From assembly GCA_963575645.1 (NCBI GenBank), contig OY754466.1, forward strand, positions 15,726,001-15,790,000: a DNA stretch of 64,000 nt, read 5' to 3'. The translations under genes and the position numbers were made by a program. Below are positions 34,164 to 46,610 of this stretch, piece after piece. The notes under the pieces were generated by a model, which saw only the letters and a program-made list of their open reading frames with translations, searched no databases and had not been told where the DNA came from. Positions within the stretch are counted from its first letter, which is position 1; each line of letters begins with the position of its first letter. Origin of the DNA: Xanthostigma xanthostigma. Its lineage: Eukaryota > Arthropoda > Insecta > Raphidioptera > Raphidiidae.

Positions 34164-35200
34164 CATATATTTAAACACTATATACAGCGTAACAACCACT
34201 CTCGATAGCGAAACAATGTCATTATTTAGATCCCAACAACGGGATTCTTAGAAATGTGTTCATTTGTTTGTTGTAATTGACTACTTGGTAACCAGACGTC
34301 CCGCGGCGTTTTAAAAAGTCCAGATTTTTGGAAAGAATGTACGACAAGCTAAAGAGCGGCACGAGACCGGGAAGGGAATATACGATTTTCGGCGGCCATG
34401 TAGCTATTAAGTCAGGATATGAGTTTTATATTATTTTTGTTAATTTTATACTGTTAAACTTTAATAATAAAAAATAATTAATTGTTGAGAACTGATTATC
34501 CAGAACTGCTTATCAAAGTTCGCATTGTCGATCAATTGTTAGAAGTCGACCACCATTGTTTGGACTTAATGAACAATGGCATTTTTTTAGATTGGCAATG
34601 ACGAAAACTTTTTTCTATGAACATTTTTGTTGCTCCATATAGACCAAAGTCAATTAGTAGGAATTAAGACTTCCTGCATTAATAAAGACACCTTGTGTTC
34701 AATCCAGGATCGGATTCCAACATAATTTTATACTGTAGCTAAGTATGTAGTTGAGTAGGTGGTTTACAAGTGATGCTAGTAAAAATAGACAAGACAATAA
34801 TTCTGTAAAATTCATTCCGTCTCGGTTGATTAAAAAATATTGTTAGTCTTACTGAATTTTTACTTTATGGTCACCACTCACCAACAGCTAGGGTCATTTT
34901 ATTTGGTTAATGCATTGAAAATTCTGTTGATACTTTTACCAGTTCTCGCGTTATAACTTTAGAAGTTTGTAATTAAGTGAGCAGCAACTAAAGTCTAAGG
35001 CTATTTTCAGTGTGATAATAATATGTGGTGTGTTATCAGAGATAAGGTAAGTATATAATGTAAGGTGCATAGAAACTACATATAAAATAAGTATAATATA
35101 TAATTGACCACATAATTATTTGCTTTTAATAGCATATTTTCATAGCAAAGTTACTATTTTATTTAATTGGTGTGATATATTGTGGCAAAATATTATTTTA
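34164..35200. other. Gene-free stretch
   Basis: No supported ORF, RNA gene or repeat partner. Confidence 0.4.
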
Positions 35201-35508
35201 TTCATACCTCGATCGAAAGAGCGTACTTTCGGCATCAATTGTAAGGCAGAAAGTCTAACATTTACTCCTTGGTGGGATTACACGTACCAGTGCGGGAAGT
35301 TCGTACATTCGGGCAAAAACAACCAATCGACAGTTGTTTAGATGTCGTTTCCATAGCAACCCTATTACATTTTAGCTAACAGTCTCGAGCAGCTGTCATT
35401 CGTGTTTTTACGTATAAATTCTGTATAAAATCTGTGTTTTTATGCAATTAAAAAGTAATTAATTGATTAATGTATTTAATAAGCGTGCTTACGACCGAGG
35501 TATATGAA
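35201..35508. mobile_element. MITE, copy 1
   Basis: Ttcatacctcgatcg at the left and cgaccgaggtatatgaa at the right form inverted ends. The interior (ggcatcaattgtaaggcag, ttccatagcaaccctattac, cagctgtcattcgtgttttt) is closely repeated at 44294-44622. Non-coding. Confidence 0.7.
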
Positions 35509-36919
35509 GTAAAATAGTATACACCACACTGGCCGAAAGTGTGCTATTTTTCGTCTGTCGATTCTCAACAATTGACGTAGTGTGTCCCTGTTCGCACCGT
35601 TAAACGTCTCAACTTCGCTAGCGCTTGCGGAATGTAACTTTTAAATGAAGTTACTAAAGTCTTGAATAAACAACTACTGTTTACATAATGTGTTATTAAA
35701 GTACGGTATTTTGTATTATATGCAGTAAAAAATTAAACGTAGGCAGCTTGTGCAGTGTACATGCACTAGGATGCACCAGCGCAGTTCAATGTCACTCAGC
35801 CATAAAGTGGGGTCAAATGAAGAGTCCAGAGTGTTGCGTCTACATGACTCTTTATTGAGAGCTGGCTCCGTGCGCTCCGCTCACTAAAAAGAGTCGCTCA
35901 GAGGGAGTCGTTCAATAAAGCGACACTAGACAGTACGAACTACACAAGAGTGCAGACTGCAGAGGTGTGAACTGTCATCATGCATGCTCACTGCTCACGT
36001 AGCATTGCACAGCACAATACACATACACTCAGCTCTGAGCTCATTTTAATATAATATGATCTTATATTATTCGCATTTCGGATAAACTATAAGGTATAAC
36101 AAATAAGCTTAACAATAATAAAGTTTATTGTTACAATATTATATCTTTGTCAACGACGTCAATGTGAATGGTTTAAGTCACTGTTAGCTTAGTACTATTA
36201 CACTTACAGTGAAAGCAACAGTACAGAATAGCTCAGCACAGAGCAATGGCGCTCGGAGTGAGTCATTCACAAAAAAAAGAGCGACTCGCTCCGCTCCGAG
36301 AAAGGAGTCGTTCATTATGAACAACTCGCTCAGAAGCGACATAATATTATCACCACAGAGGAGCACACGGCGCAGTCATGAAAGCGTCGACACTGGTCAT
36401 ACATGCCAAGTTTGGCAAATATTTGCTTCCAATGTTTGTTTCCCCCTACTTTAACTGGCCACACAATGACTCAATGTGGCCCCTTGTTCCTTGACGAATA
36501 TTTGCTTCTAAGAACACTTTATCAAGGATACTCCGTTTCAATTATTTTGCAGTAGGTCTTAACAAATTATTATTAATATCTTTCAATAGTCATTTCATCA
36601 AATCCTCAACCATGAAGATTTTGTGCGTTCAAATCTCGAATACGCAAGTATTATTTGGTCACCTAATTATAAAATACATATCCAAAATATTGGAAGGATT
36701 CAAAAAAAGTTCGTTCTTAGTGTAAAATTTAGATTTAACATTACCACCGAAGTTAACAGTATGCAGCCTCTTTTGGTCAGACGTCAAATATTATAAGTGC
36801 GTTTCCTCTACAAATTATTGAACAATTATTGCGATTCGTCTGATCTGCTAGCTTATATTTGTTTACATGCATCATTCCAGATGCGTGAGATTTATACGCA
36901 CAAAGGCACACTATTTTTT
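35509..36919. other. Gene-free stretch with a GAGCGA-rich patch
   Basis: 35840-36370 is relatively GC-rich, with many gagtc/gagcgac words in both orientations (for example agagtcgctc, ggagtcgttc, actcgctccg), suggestive of a decayed inverted-repeat element. Overlapping 60- and 81-codon frames there oppose each other and are not credible. Confidence 0.35.
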
Positions 36920-37813
36920 TACCATTTCAACCCACTAGTGGGGAATGGAATTAGTTTAGGTCAAAATTTACTTTTCAAAAATTGTACAATATTTTTTCGT
37001 TTTGAGGTCCCCTGAATCCAAAAAACAGATTTTTGGAAAAACTCTGTGCGTATGTTTGTCAGTGAGCACGATACAGGTCAACCGGATGAACGGATTGAAA
37101 CCTAATTTTGGGAGGATGTTTGGTATGCAAATATGAAGAGCCCTATTGTGTTTGGGGAAATCGGCTCATTCGCAGAAGAGATAATTATGCTATAACGGTG
37201 TTTTTTTTTATATAATAATGGTATACCTTTCATAACGGATTATTATTATATTTATTTTTTCAAGAAAGTTTCGTTAAAATTTTTTTTTAGAGTTTCAGAA
37301 ATATTTTAAAATAAAAATTGGTTGTCTGTAAAGTCGGTTTACGGACGATAGTTTTACGTGATAACGTATTCCGCTCGAATATCATATTTAATAATACATA
37401 ACCTAAATTTTAGTAGCTGTCAAACTTGGGCTGATCGTGCTTATCTATCGCTTATACTGCGCTTTCGCTTGCACGCACAGGGTCAGGCGGAACGTTACGG
37501 CGTTACACTTTTTAGTGCGTGCAGCTGGTGTTTCATCAATTTATAAGACGTTATCATGTCAAAAAAAATCAGCTGTTCTTTTGTTTTGTAGATCTGTCAG
37601 AAACAAACTAGTTAAGCATGCTTTGATTAATTTTTACATGACGTGGAACATATTTTGTAGGTAACCATGGCAACGGATAGCAAAATATGTCAAATTGAAT
37701 ACTTGCCATTACCCGCGTCACCTCACGCTATATCAAAAATTTTATTTTCTTTATTTTACTTTATCAAATGTCCAGTTGGAATGGTCCCGTCGCCCAATTG
37801 GCTGGAATTTTGA
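36920..37813 (+). repeat. Family B repeat, copy 3, with module M inside
   Basis: Begins taccatttcaacccactagt and ends caattggctggaattttgac. A module M copy (37313-37563) sits inside it, so module M inserted into a Family B element here. Confidence 0.75.
37313..37563 (+). repeat. Module M repeat, copy 5
   Basis: Nested in Family B. Like copy 1 it has the extra aacctaaattttagtagctg segment, so these two form a longer subtype than copies 3, 4 and 6. Confidence 0.75.
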
Positions 37814-39713
37814 CCTATAATCACAGCTATCTTGATTAAGAAGATAAAAACGTGATTTCTGCGCAACGTTTTTATAGAAATCTACACAAGTTCGAAAAAA
37901 AATATTGAGATTTCATTCTTAGTTTATAGTTTTGATTCTACATTTTTAAAGTATTTACAAGGTGAACGAAAACATTGCTTTTTATATCTTAGACTTAAAA
38001 TCTAATCAGTTCTAAGCTCATAAATAAATACAGCTTGTGAAGATGTATTTCTTTCTCGGCATTTCAGTTTGATATTTTAAATTCACATTGTTACAAGTTT
38101 TAAATGAATTCAAAACCAGCACACGCTACGAAAATATATTAACTTGTGACCCCACAGTGTGTTGTAAATGAAAGAGTGACTAGTTTTGAAAAACAAGGAA
38201 CAGAAGTTGTTATTTATAAAATTTTCATTTTAAAACTAATAAATGAATGAATTATTCATATTTTAAAGCCTGTAGTATTTATTTATTCTACTTACATATG
38301 TTTAATGGTACCTATCTGAATAACAAAGCAAAACTGTGGATTCGAGGCAAAATCACGTATGCCGCATTTGTGGTAAAATGAAAAACGTCATCGCAACCAA
38401 CCATATACTTTTATTCTATAATGAGCATAGAAATAAAATCGCAATCGAACCATTAGGGTGCAAATATATACTTCTGTCTTCTTTTACCCGTAAGCACTGG
38501 TGTATCCAGGAGGGCAAAACAAGCACGAGGGACCCGGCTTAAGAAATTTCTAATTTGCCTCCTCCTGGGTCAAAAGCTGTGTACGCCCATGTTAACGTCA
38601 TAGAAAAAGACAAAGTTTTTGAAACAGAGATACTTTATTCAGATTGAATGCAAGTACATCAACCAATCCTATATCATCGGAGAAATCAGGGAATTACATC
38701 GAAGAAAGAGACGCAGATATATTTTCGATACGCTTTGTTGCCTTCGCTCACCGCACGTTGAGTAGATAGACAATGATTCATATAGTAAATTATTGAATAT
38801 ATTATGCAACACTTCCCCGGCACAAACGTTCCCCATGTTGGAAACAACACTAAAATTTTTTTCTCAAAAGATGAAAGTAGAATTTAGTTTCTTCAATTCG
38901 AAAAGATTTATTTTTGCTTATTGGAAAAAAGAAATTAGAGCTATTGTTTGGTTTTTATAAGGTTATTTAATGTCATTCCCAAAGAGAATAGATATATAAT
39001 GAAACGGAAGTTAAGTTGCACCTAAGATTGTCAAAAATCCATCAACACTAATTCTGTAGTGCAATTTGTGATGTATCAACTAAGTTTTTATTGGCAAATA
39101 AATATGTCCGGGTTTTGAGCTCAAAAATCAGTGTTTTTTGATCTTCTTGTCCTAGTTTATTGACTTTAGTAATAATAATAATAATTTTATTCAGCTAAAC
39201 GTAATAAAAAATTGCAGTACCATTGTCATAAAAGTTACAAATTATAATAATTGGTTTAAAATTGTTTTATGTTTGGTTTAAAACTGTTGTATGTCTCGCC
39301 TAATGAGTAAATACATTTTAATAATAACGTTTTTTCAATTTGTTTCAAGAAATCAGCTAGGTCCAGTTTTTTAATCTCTTGTGGAAGATTGTTGCATTCA
39401 TGAATTGCGTTTAAATATTGATCAGATTTTTTTAGCCTATGGCAGATGGCAACCCTAACAGTCCTGCTGAATACTTACGTCTGTTATAAGTTAATGTTGC
39501 ATTACAAAACCATCCTTATCTGGAGACAATAGTGCGTCCTACTGAATATGCAAACGGAAATATGCATCCCGGGGGCAGCCGCCAATAAATTGCTGCAGCG
39601 TTAGAAACATCTAGAACTATTTTTTACGTTTGGCATTTTTTTTTTAAAAGTAATTTAATATGGGAAGCATTACCGATCCTCAAAAATCAAATCGTTCATC
39701 TGTAAATCTCGAT
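37814..39713. other. Gene-free stretch
   Basis: About 1.9 kb without any supported ORF, RNA gene or internal repeat. Short frames such as 38336-38542 show no motif. Confidence 0.4.
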
Positions 39714-40047
39714 CATAGAGATATAAGTTACTAGAGTACGCTAGCGGTGTATGCTTGCCATAAGTGAAAGTGTCAGCAGTTCAGAGAGAGAACGCTGCAA
39801 ACGTTCTGTATCATTATATATGTTTACTCATAGCCCAAGAGCTAGCTACGGAAATAGGTTTGCAATTTATAGAGCAACGAAATCCCTCTAGTTAGTATAC
39901 CATACTATCATTATTAATTAATCCGGGCGCCTGGCAGCTGTTCATTGTTTTGTATCATTAGTTACCATAGAGATAAGGAAGTTTTCTCTCTCTGAATTGC
40001 AGACACTTTCACGGCTCACTCGCGTACTCTAGTCTAATATCTCTATG
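39714..40047. mobile_element. hAT-like MITE with 8-bp target duplication
   Basis: Inverted ends catagagatataagttactag and gcgtactctagtctaatatc...tctatg. Flanks atctcgat (39706-39713) and gtctcgat (40048-40055) match at 7 of 8 positions. Interior non-coding. Confidence 0.7.
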
Positions 40048-40055
40048 GTCTCGAT

Positions 40056-41460
40056 CTTTATTCTCTGACCTCGGATCGACCAGATATTTCTTCTATGATG
40101 GGTATCACAAATCCTATAACGTCATGTTAAAACTGCATTTTTAAAATTAATGTTTTTAAACACGTCAATGCGCCATTATAAAATATGAAAAAGCTGAATG
40201 CAATTCTTCATAATTCAATAAAGTCGATATATTATTTCGTGGTTAATATTTACACACACGCTGTTATGATGACAATAGAATGTCTATTGTTATCTCAACA
40301 GGGATGAAATAGTGGCCATTGTTATTCCAGTGGTTGCTGGTTGGACACGGGTCACTATGGCGACCCAGCTAAAACAGAACCACATTCGCTTCTCTGTTAT
40401 TTTAATAGACATCAAATGTTTTTTATGCATAACAATGGACACGACAGTCACTTTTTTATAGTCCGCTCCCAGGAGGGAGTGACGGAGAATTTTCTTTATG
40501 GAAAAAGGGACAATGTATAGTTGAAATTTCACAAACGAATATCAAATGTAAAAAAAGTAATATACACTGTGGGATGTCTAACAAAATATAAATCTTTTGA
40601 CGATTTCATTGTTATTGTGTATTACGACCTTTTTTATATACAGGCGATCTAATAATCAAAATACAGAAATAATGAACTTTTCTGATCACTGTCTAAACGA
40701 GTAGATTAGGAGTTACACGACAAATACGTGAAAAAATGTCATTTCTTTTGGAACAATTTTGAAAACTACTTGACCGATTGACTCCCAAATTTAATCAAAT
40801 TTAAGTCTCAATGAGCCAATAAACCGTTTCGAATGCCGTAAACCCTATCTCAATCGGTTGATTCACTCTAAAGGCTCTTGACGAACGTTTTAGTCAACGG
40901 GTAACGGGCTATCTGTACTGTGCGATCGGCGAAAGAAGACCGGTGGGGAAAGGGCAAGAAGTCGTTGATGTGTTCCCAAATTATCGGAATTCATAGGCGG
41001 CGCATAGCAAGGCATGCAAACAATGTATAGCTTTAAATTTTAAGGCATTATTTTGAGCCTCTAACTCGCACATTTTAATTACATTCGCTATGAGCTCCCT
41101 AGCGCCACTTCTAACTGTTTTTCTCTTTTTACTTTCCATTTTGATGATATTCAGACAACACCCCTCAACTTAGTCCGTGAACGCACACCTATGTACTGTC
41201 TGGTGTATGATTTTTTGTACTGTTAGCAAGTGTCGCTGTGTAGTCGTACAGCTATGGCAATAGTACAATTATCGCGATACGACAATTGCGACACGTTTGG
41301 TCGACTGGACTCCCTTATTGCATAGAAGCGGTTCCAGGATCATTACCTTTTACTAATATAAAATACATGTGCGCTCTTCTGCAATAAGGTCATAGGACTA
41401 CATTCCATAGACCGGTCTTCTTTTAAAAATCCAACAGTACATGATCCGCTAATATATAAG
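40056..41460. other. Gene-free stretch
   Basis: No supported feature. The 80-codon minus-strand frame at 40290-40532 has no recognisable motif. Confidence 0.4.
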
Positions 41461-41464
41461 TTAA

Positions 41465-42095
41465 CACGTTGACTGCCGTATGAGACTAACTGGTCTCACG
41501 ACAAAAATGACACTATATGCTGCGCGAGACCAATATGGACTCACAACTTCGACCGATGTATTTTGTCGTGTGAAATCGCACTGTACTCCGTAAATGCATT
41601 GAATTATATGGCACCGAAAAGAGCTCGGCATGACGAACCTGATACATATTTCGGCCTGTGCGTACGCGAGACCAATATGGCTTCATACGGCTATATCCAC
41701 CTTTTGTGCTAAAAAATGTATGTTATATAAATTTATGTAATTTTTATGATTTCAAAAATTTATTTTTCGTATATACCTAATACATAATAATTAAAAAACA
41801 TATTATTTAATAATATAGGAGAACGCAAATATTATATATTGTACAGGAATGTGGGGTCACGGGGTGACACATTGGTCTCATCATAAGGCAAAATTGGCTT
41901 TTATAGCTTTTGGGTGCCGCGTGAGATCAATGTGTCACCATATAAAAATTTTTTTTTTTTTTGTTTATAAACAAATAGAAACCTCCTAAACACTTGCAAT
42001 ATTGTTTTTTAACATTTTTTTACACTTTAAACAAAAAAAAAAAGAATTGGCGTGTGGGGCCCGAATTTTTCTATACTATAGCGGCACTCAACGTG
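41465..42095. mobile_element. piggyBac-like MITE
   Basis: Flanked on both sides by TTAA (41461-41464 and 42096-42099). The inverted ends, cacgttgactgccg and cggcactcaacgtg, agree at 13 of 14 positions. TTAA duplication is the signature of piggyBac transposons. The interior carries repeated gcgagaccaatatgg words and a long poly-T, but no transposase. Confidence 0.8.
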
Positions 42096-42099
42096 TTAA

Positions 42100-43643
42100 T
42101 ATTCTTATCAAAAGATAAATAATAGAATGTGGATATATAGATATGTGGGAGATTTGTTTCGGTCATTTAATTACTATAAGCTACTTGTTGTAAGTTTAAA
42201 AAAAACGTAAAATTATTTAGAAAAAATAAAAAAAAAAACATAATTAGCTGTGATCGTAATAAATGAATAAATTGTGAAGAAAATACAACAAAAAGGTAAA
42301 GTAAAAATAATACTATTCGACTTTTGAATTTAGTGTGTACCATTTTTCAATGAACCAATTTGTTATCTTTTAAGAATATCTAATTTATTAGATATTCTGA
42401 ACGGTGAAGCTGAACAGCCCACCAAAAATTACGTCTTCATCTCTTGAAATTATAAGATTATTCACGCGAGAAAACTGAAAGAGTGAGCTTTTAAAGTTGT
42501 CACCAGCTAAAAAAAAATATTACATTTACGAATAGCTTCAAACATTCCCTTAAATCCTTTTTTATATTGTTTTCTGGCTTTTACGCCTATATGCGTAATT
42601 AGCCACGACCATATTCAAATTTTTATTAAACCATTTGGCCAATCAATCAGATATTCTTCTTTCATCCTTTTCCACACACGCCCCATTCATTCATTCTTCC
42701 ATTCATTCCGTAATTATTAATTTAAATAAATCCTTCTTGATAGAACGATCTTTTTATTTATACATTGCATATTATTTTGTCGTAATGAAAAGACATCCAT
42801 AACATTATGTGCTTATATTTTGTTTATGTTTTTATTAATGTTTAACATAACGTACCCTCCTGCATGAGTTGTGGCATTAAGCATTACGTTCGAGATACAT
42901 ATTACATATTTTGCACGTTCCTCCTATAAAATGACTGATTTTCACGGCATAATACGTACACCTTTAATATTTTTGACAGCTGTATGTGTATTGTGAAACC
43001 ATTAGTAATCTATTTAGATTCTTTACGAAAACTACGTCTGTTTTGTTATCTCTGTTCCTTTTATAGTGTTACATGGTAACTTACAGGTCGCTTTTGGAAG
43101 TTACTGTCAGATTTGTAAGACAGGATTTATTTGCATATGCTCACAGCACTAGTGTTAAACCACCGCTATACAGACATGAAAAGCGGCGAACCCATATAAA
43201 ATAGCTGTTTTTCATGCCTAAATAGCAGTTGTAAAATAACCCTTTTTCGCACTAGTGCGTAAATTCAAAGAAAAATGATTCGATTTTATCAATCCAATGG
43301 TAATATGTCTATGGATTGCTATTTAAAATATGAGCAAAAGAGACTGCCAAGTAGGCGTTGGCATCGTAAACAGTCCACTTATAATTCCAATATGGCTGAA
43401 ATGAACTATCAAAAATATTATAAAATATACTTATTATGATGCAAAAATTAGCTATGTATGTATCTCGAACGCAATGCTTTTATGACTCGTGTAACTTTTA
43501 AAAATCTGATCTCTGGTTTTAGCAATGTCACAACTCGTATATAAAATAATGCATTACAATCTTGATACTACTATTCTTTAATTATCATTATGTGGGTTTT
43601 CTTAACTTATTACGACTATTGATAAACGATTATAATCTTCAAA
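42100..43643. other. Gene-free AT-rich stretch
   Basis: No supported feature. Confidence 0.4.
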
Positions 43644-44048
43644 TAAATAAAATTTTATTTATTTGAAGAGTTATATTCAGACTTTAATCAAAGATTTGGA
43701 TTATAATCTTCATTGTGAAATGTCTATAATTCATAAATAAATCATTTTTGTAACAAAGGTAATGATCAAAGTCTAATGATATAGATTAATTATCTGCGTT
43801 AAGATATTGAAATTGATAACATTGTAGCATTCACATAAGAACTATGTATTTTTGTTAAAATATTAGAAAACAAAAGCAATTATTAGATTGTCTGATTGAT
43901 TATGACACACTACAAAAAACATTCGAATAAATTTATCTTTAAAATCTTTGATACACGTCTGAATAAAACTCTTCACATAAATAAAATTATCGACCAATTT
44001 TTTCAGACTATGAAAAAAATTGGTCGATATAATTTTATTTATTTGAAA
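43644..44048. repeat. Inverted-repeat copies of the ttggtcgataatttt family
   Basis: Cttcaaataaataaaatttt and its inverse form a hairpin at about 43648-43680. At 43977-44045 ataaataaaattatcgacca and its inverse enclose a short loop (cagactatg). Related arms occur in the fold-back at 10519-10700. Confidence 0.55.
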
Positions 44049-44293
44049 AGTTTATCTTTACATGGAAGTACAATTCCGGTGTCCGTGTGTTCGTAATTCT
44101 TCTGTCCCTAAGCGGCTTGACCGATTTTGATGATTTTTTTTTGTACTTACGGGGTCACCCGGATAGTTCTAAGCTATAGTTGAACCAGGTAGGTGGTGTT
44201 GTTATCGAAATCCAGAGTATTTTTTTTGGATTTATCACATAAAAAACACATAATCCCAAATTTTTCCCTCCCAGCACCGGTTAATATTTTTTC

Positions 44294-44622
44294 TTCATAC
44301 CTCGATCGAAAGTACATACTTTCGGCATCAATTGTAAGGCAGAAAGTCCAACATTTACGCATTGGTGGGATTACACGCACTGATGCGGGAAATACGTAAG
44401 TTCGGGCGGTAGTAAAGAAAAAATAACCAATCAACTGTTGTTCAGATGTTGTTTCCATAGCAACCCTATTACATTTTAGCTAAAGTCGCGAACAGCTGTC
44501 ATTCGTGTTTTTACGTATAACCTCAAAGCTGCTTGCTTGGAATTTATCTGTGTTTTTATGTAATTAATAAGTAATTAATTAATTAATGTATTTAATAAGC
44601 GTACTTACGACCGAGGTATGAA
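44294..44622. mobile_element. MITE, copy 2
   Basis: Same element as 35201-35508: ttcatacctcgatcg at the left and cgaccgaggtatgaa at the right, with matching interior. Confidence 0.75.
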
Positions 44623-44637
44623 GAAAAAAAATTGTAG

Positions 44638-44755
44638 GTATATACACTACACTGGCCGAAAGTTTGATACTCTTGCACTGCGCATCATGATACCCTCGAC
44701 CTCGGGCATCATGGCGCGCAGTGCAAGAATATCAAACTTGTGGTGTAACATATAC
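44638..44755. repeat. Hairpin adjacent to the MITE
   Basis: Arms gtatatacactacactgg...agtttgatactcttgcactg and the inverse, with about 30 bp between. Partial similarity (cacactggccgaaagtgtg) follows the other MITE copy at 35519, so it may be part of a larger unit. Confidence 0.5.
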
Positions 44756-44926
44756 TATTTAATTTAATAATTTTTTTAAATGTCTTGACTTATTAAATAA
44801 TGAGCCTTTCATTCATAATTGACCGTTTGCCTACCGGGTCCGCTATTATTTTATAAAAAAGTCCGATGCAGCATAATAAATGTCTGGTAATCTACAAGTC
44901 CGGGTGAAGCTGGTTCGGGCCACTAG

Positions 44927-45875
44927 TACACTTAATACTTATACATTGCAAAATTAAAAAAGTCGACATTAATATTATCAAAAAATATTTTTTTATTTAT
45001 ATAAATTAATTTTAGAGTCAGAATATGCCAGAATTATATATGCCCTGCAGAGCCAATCTATTTTTCTGATATACCTATATTATTATTTTTAATAATAGGC
45101 ATACATTGAAAATCCAATTGGCATCTCCACCAGTTCTCAGGTTTAAAACCTGCGAGAACTGGATGGTTCGTAACAGACACGCCATGAAATCCTTACGATT
45201 AGGAATTTTTGAAATATTCTCTTTACCATGTTCTCCTAATAACATTTTCATACACCCCCGTCACTCCTCTACTCGGGTAACAATTTCGTTCAGAAGAAAT
45301 GTTAATTTTGAATTCTAGGAAACATAGTACGGTTCGCTTATTCTAAGTACACTTGTATAGTTCATAATATAATATAAGCGGCACAGTGTTAATACTTGGG
45401 GCGGGTATGCTTCACATTGAACAGTAGTTTTTTATAGGGGTCGTTCAAAAATATATTATATACACGGTAAGTATTTCACTATCCGCAAACTAACGTTTTC
45501 ATAAAATTTGTATGTTCGGCGCTGTTTGATTCATTTTGATAAAACTTTAGGAGAACATTTTAATCGTTACAAAATCTATCAATTTTTTGGGAGTCAGAAT
45601 CAATTTAAAAATGGTTCGATTGCCTTAATTTATTTGTGGTCAAATCTTTGAATGGGTTCGAATCCCACCTCTATTTATAGATGTTTTGTCATTTCGTCTT
45701 AATTATTATTGTACCTAATTAGCTTATAGGATGGTAGTGACCTTAGTTGTCGAACGTCTATAGTTCAGAATAAACGAAAACTATTTGGCTTAGTGCAGCG
45801 ATTGATTCCGATATGCACTAAGTTTTTCGACTACAAAATGTACAAGTTTTAAAATGGACATTTTTTCGTTTCCAG
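44927..45875. other. Upstream region of the first SINA-like gene
   Basis: No supported gene. The string gggttcgaatcccacc near 45655 resembles a tRNA B box but has no tRNA around it. Any 5' non-coding exon of the gene at 45879 would lie here or further upstream; I cannot place it. Confidence 0.4.
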
Positions 45876-45878
45876 AAA

Positions 45879-46340
45879 ATGGGCATCAAAGCATTTGATA
45901 ACACGTCACCAGACAATCAACGTTACATAACATACTCCAAGAACTGCAGTAACTTTCTAAATCACCAGCATACAAAGGATAAAATTAAAAATGGACAACA
46001 CTCAAAGATTTATCCAGCGAATGGTGATTTTGAAAAAGTTGTTGATGTTTCTGGAAAACCGTTTATCTTTCGTGGAACTAAGAAACAAGAAATGAAAACT
46101 GTAGAGTTTACGGTTCAAACAATTGTTGACAATGATTTGAAGTACAAATTCACATTGGAATTTTATAAGTATAATGACAGTTTTGTAACGGTCAAGGCTA
46201 CAGAGGCCTGCACTCCTTTTGATAGAAATATTGATCAGATAATAGAAGATGGAGATTCAGTGAGCATCCCATTCTCAAAATTTTTTAATGAAAAGGAAAG
46301 TCATATTTATCGACTTACTATTGAAGAAGTAAAGTGCTGA
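45879..46340 (+). CDS. SINA/SIAH-like protein lacking the RING and zinc fingers
   Basis: 153 residues. From about residue 53 it aligns with the C-terminal half of the two neighbouring paralogues: VDVSGKPFIF, VEFTVQT, LKYKFTLEF, GDSVSIPFSKF and a final RLTIEEV, a reduced form of the SINA/SIAH substrate-binding (TRAF-like) domain. The first 50 residues contain no RING and no C-x2-C pairs, so it cannot be a RING E3 itself; it could dimerise with or interfere with a full ligase (inference). The start is supported by tttttcgtttccag ending at 45875, then AAAATGG, the same as in the paralogues, implying a 5' UTR intron. AATAAA lies at 46358. A pseudogene is possible, but the frame is intact. Confidence 0.75.
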   Translation: MGIKAFDNTSPDNQRYITYSKNCSNFLNHQHTKDKIKNGQHSKIYPANGDFEKVVDVSGKPFIFRGTKKQEMKTVEFTVQTIVDNDLKYKFTLEFYKYNDSFVTVKATEACTPFDRNIDQIIEDGDSVSIPFSKFFNEKESHIYRLTIEEVKC

Positions 46341-46425
46341 TGGAAAAAAATTGTTAAAATAAAAATTTGCTTACAAATAAATAAAAAATACACTTGAAAA
46401 TTCTACATAATATTTTCTCTCTCTC

Positions 46426-46462
46426 GACGATCGTTTCGGACAATCAGTCCATCTTCAGGAGT
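46426..46462 (-). ncRNA. Hammerhead ribozyme-like core (left arm)
   Basis: Minus strand: ACUC, CUGAAGA, U, stem II GGAC-UGAUU-GUCC (perfect), GAA, palindromic ACGAUCGU as stem III with U16.1, H17=C, then GAGAGAGAG. Stem I is secure for only 3 pairs (CUC with GAG), so activity is less certain than for the 1128-1174 core. Confidence 0.5.
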
Positions 46463-46521
46463 ACAGACGGTATAATATACCGTCTGTACATGTCTTTATA
46501 TACATACATATTATGTATGTA

Positions 46522-46560
46522 CTCCTGAAGATGGACTGATTGTCTGAAACGATCATCGAG
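46522..46560 (+). ncRNA. Hammerhead-like core (right arm), decayed
   Basis: CTGAAGA at 46525-46531 and gaaacgatcatc at 46545-46556. Stem II has one G-U (GGAC with GUCU), and stem III is no longer a perfect palindrome (ACGAUCAU). Confidence 0.35.
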
Positions 46561-46610
46561 AGAGAGAAATATTTTGTAGAATTTTCAAGTGTGTTTTTTT
46601 ATTATTTGTT

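Larger units (their letters stand above)
44055..44926 (+). mobile_element. Helitron-like element with nested MITE
   Basis: Begins TCTTTACATGGAAGTAC after A and ends ggttcgggccactag before T. It contains the phrase gcggcttgaccgattttgat, shared with the 17566-17910 element. A MITE (44294-44622) and a hairpin (44638-44755) lie inside. The start is less certain than the end. Confidence 0.5.
46378..46610. mobile_element. Fold-back element with hammerhead-like cores
   Basis: Arms of about 100 bp (aatacacttgaaaattctac, ctctctctcgacgatcgttt, atcagtccatcttcaggagt) with their inverse from about 46510 to 46610 and a short inner hairpin. Each arm carries CTGAAGA...GAAAC. It lies directly after the first SINA-like gene and could overlap its 3' UTR. 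Confidence 0.7.

Noticed and set aside
44174..44458. 94-codon minus-strand frame
   Set aside because: It spans the boundary of a Helitron-like element and a nested MITE, and is not shared with the other MITE copy.
45640..45670. Possible tRNA at gggttcgaatcccacc
   Set aside because: Only the T-arm-like string is present; no D arm, anticodon arm or acceptor stem lies upstream.
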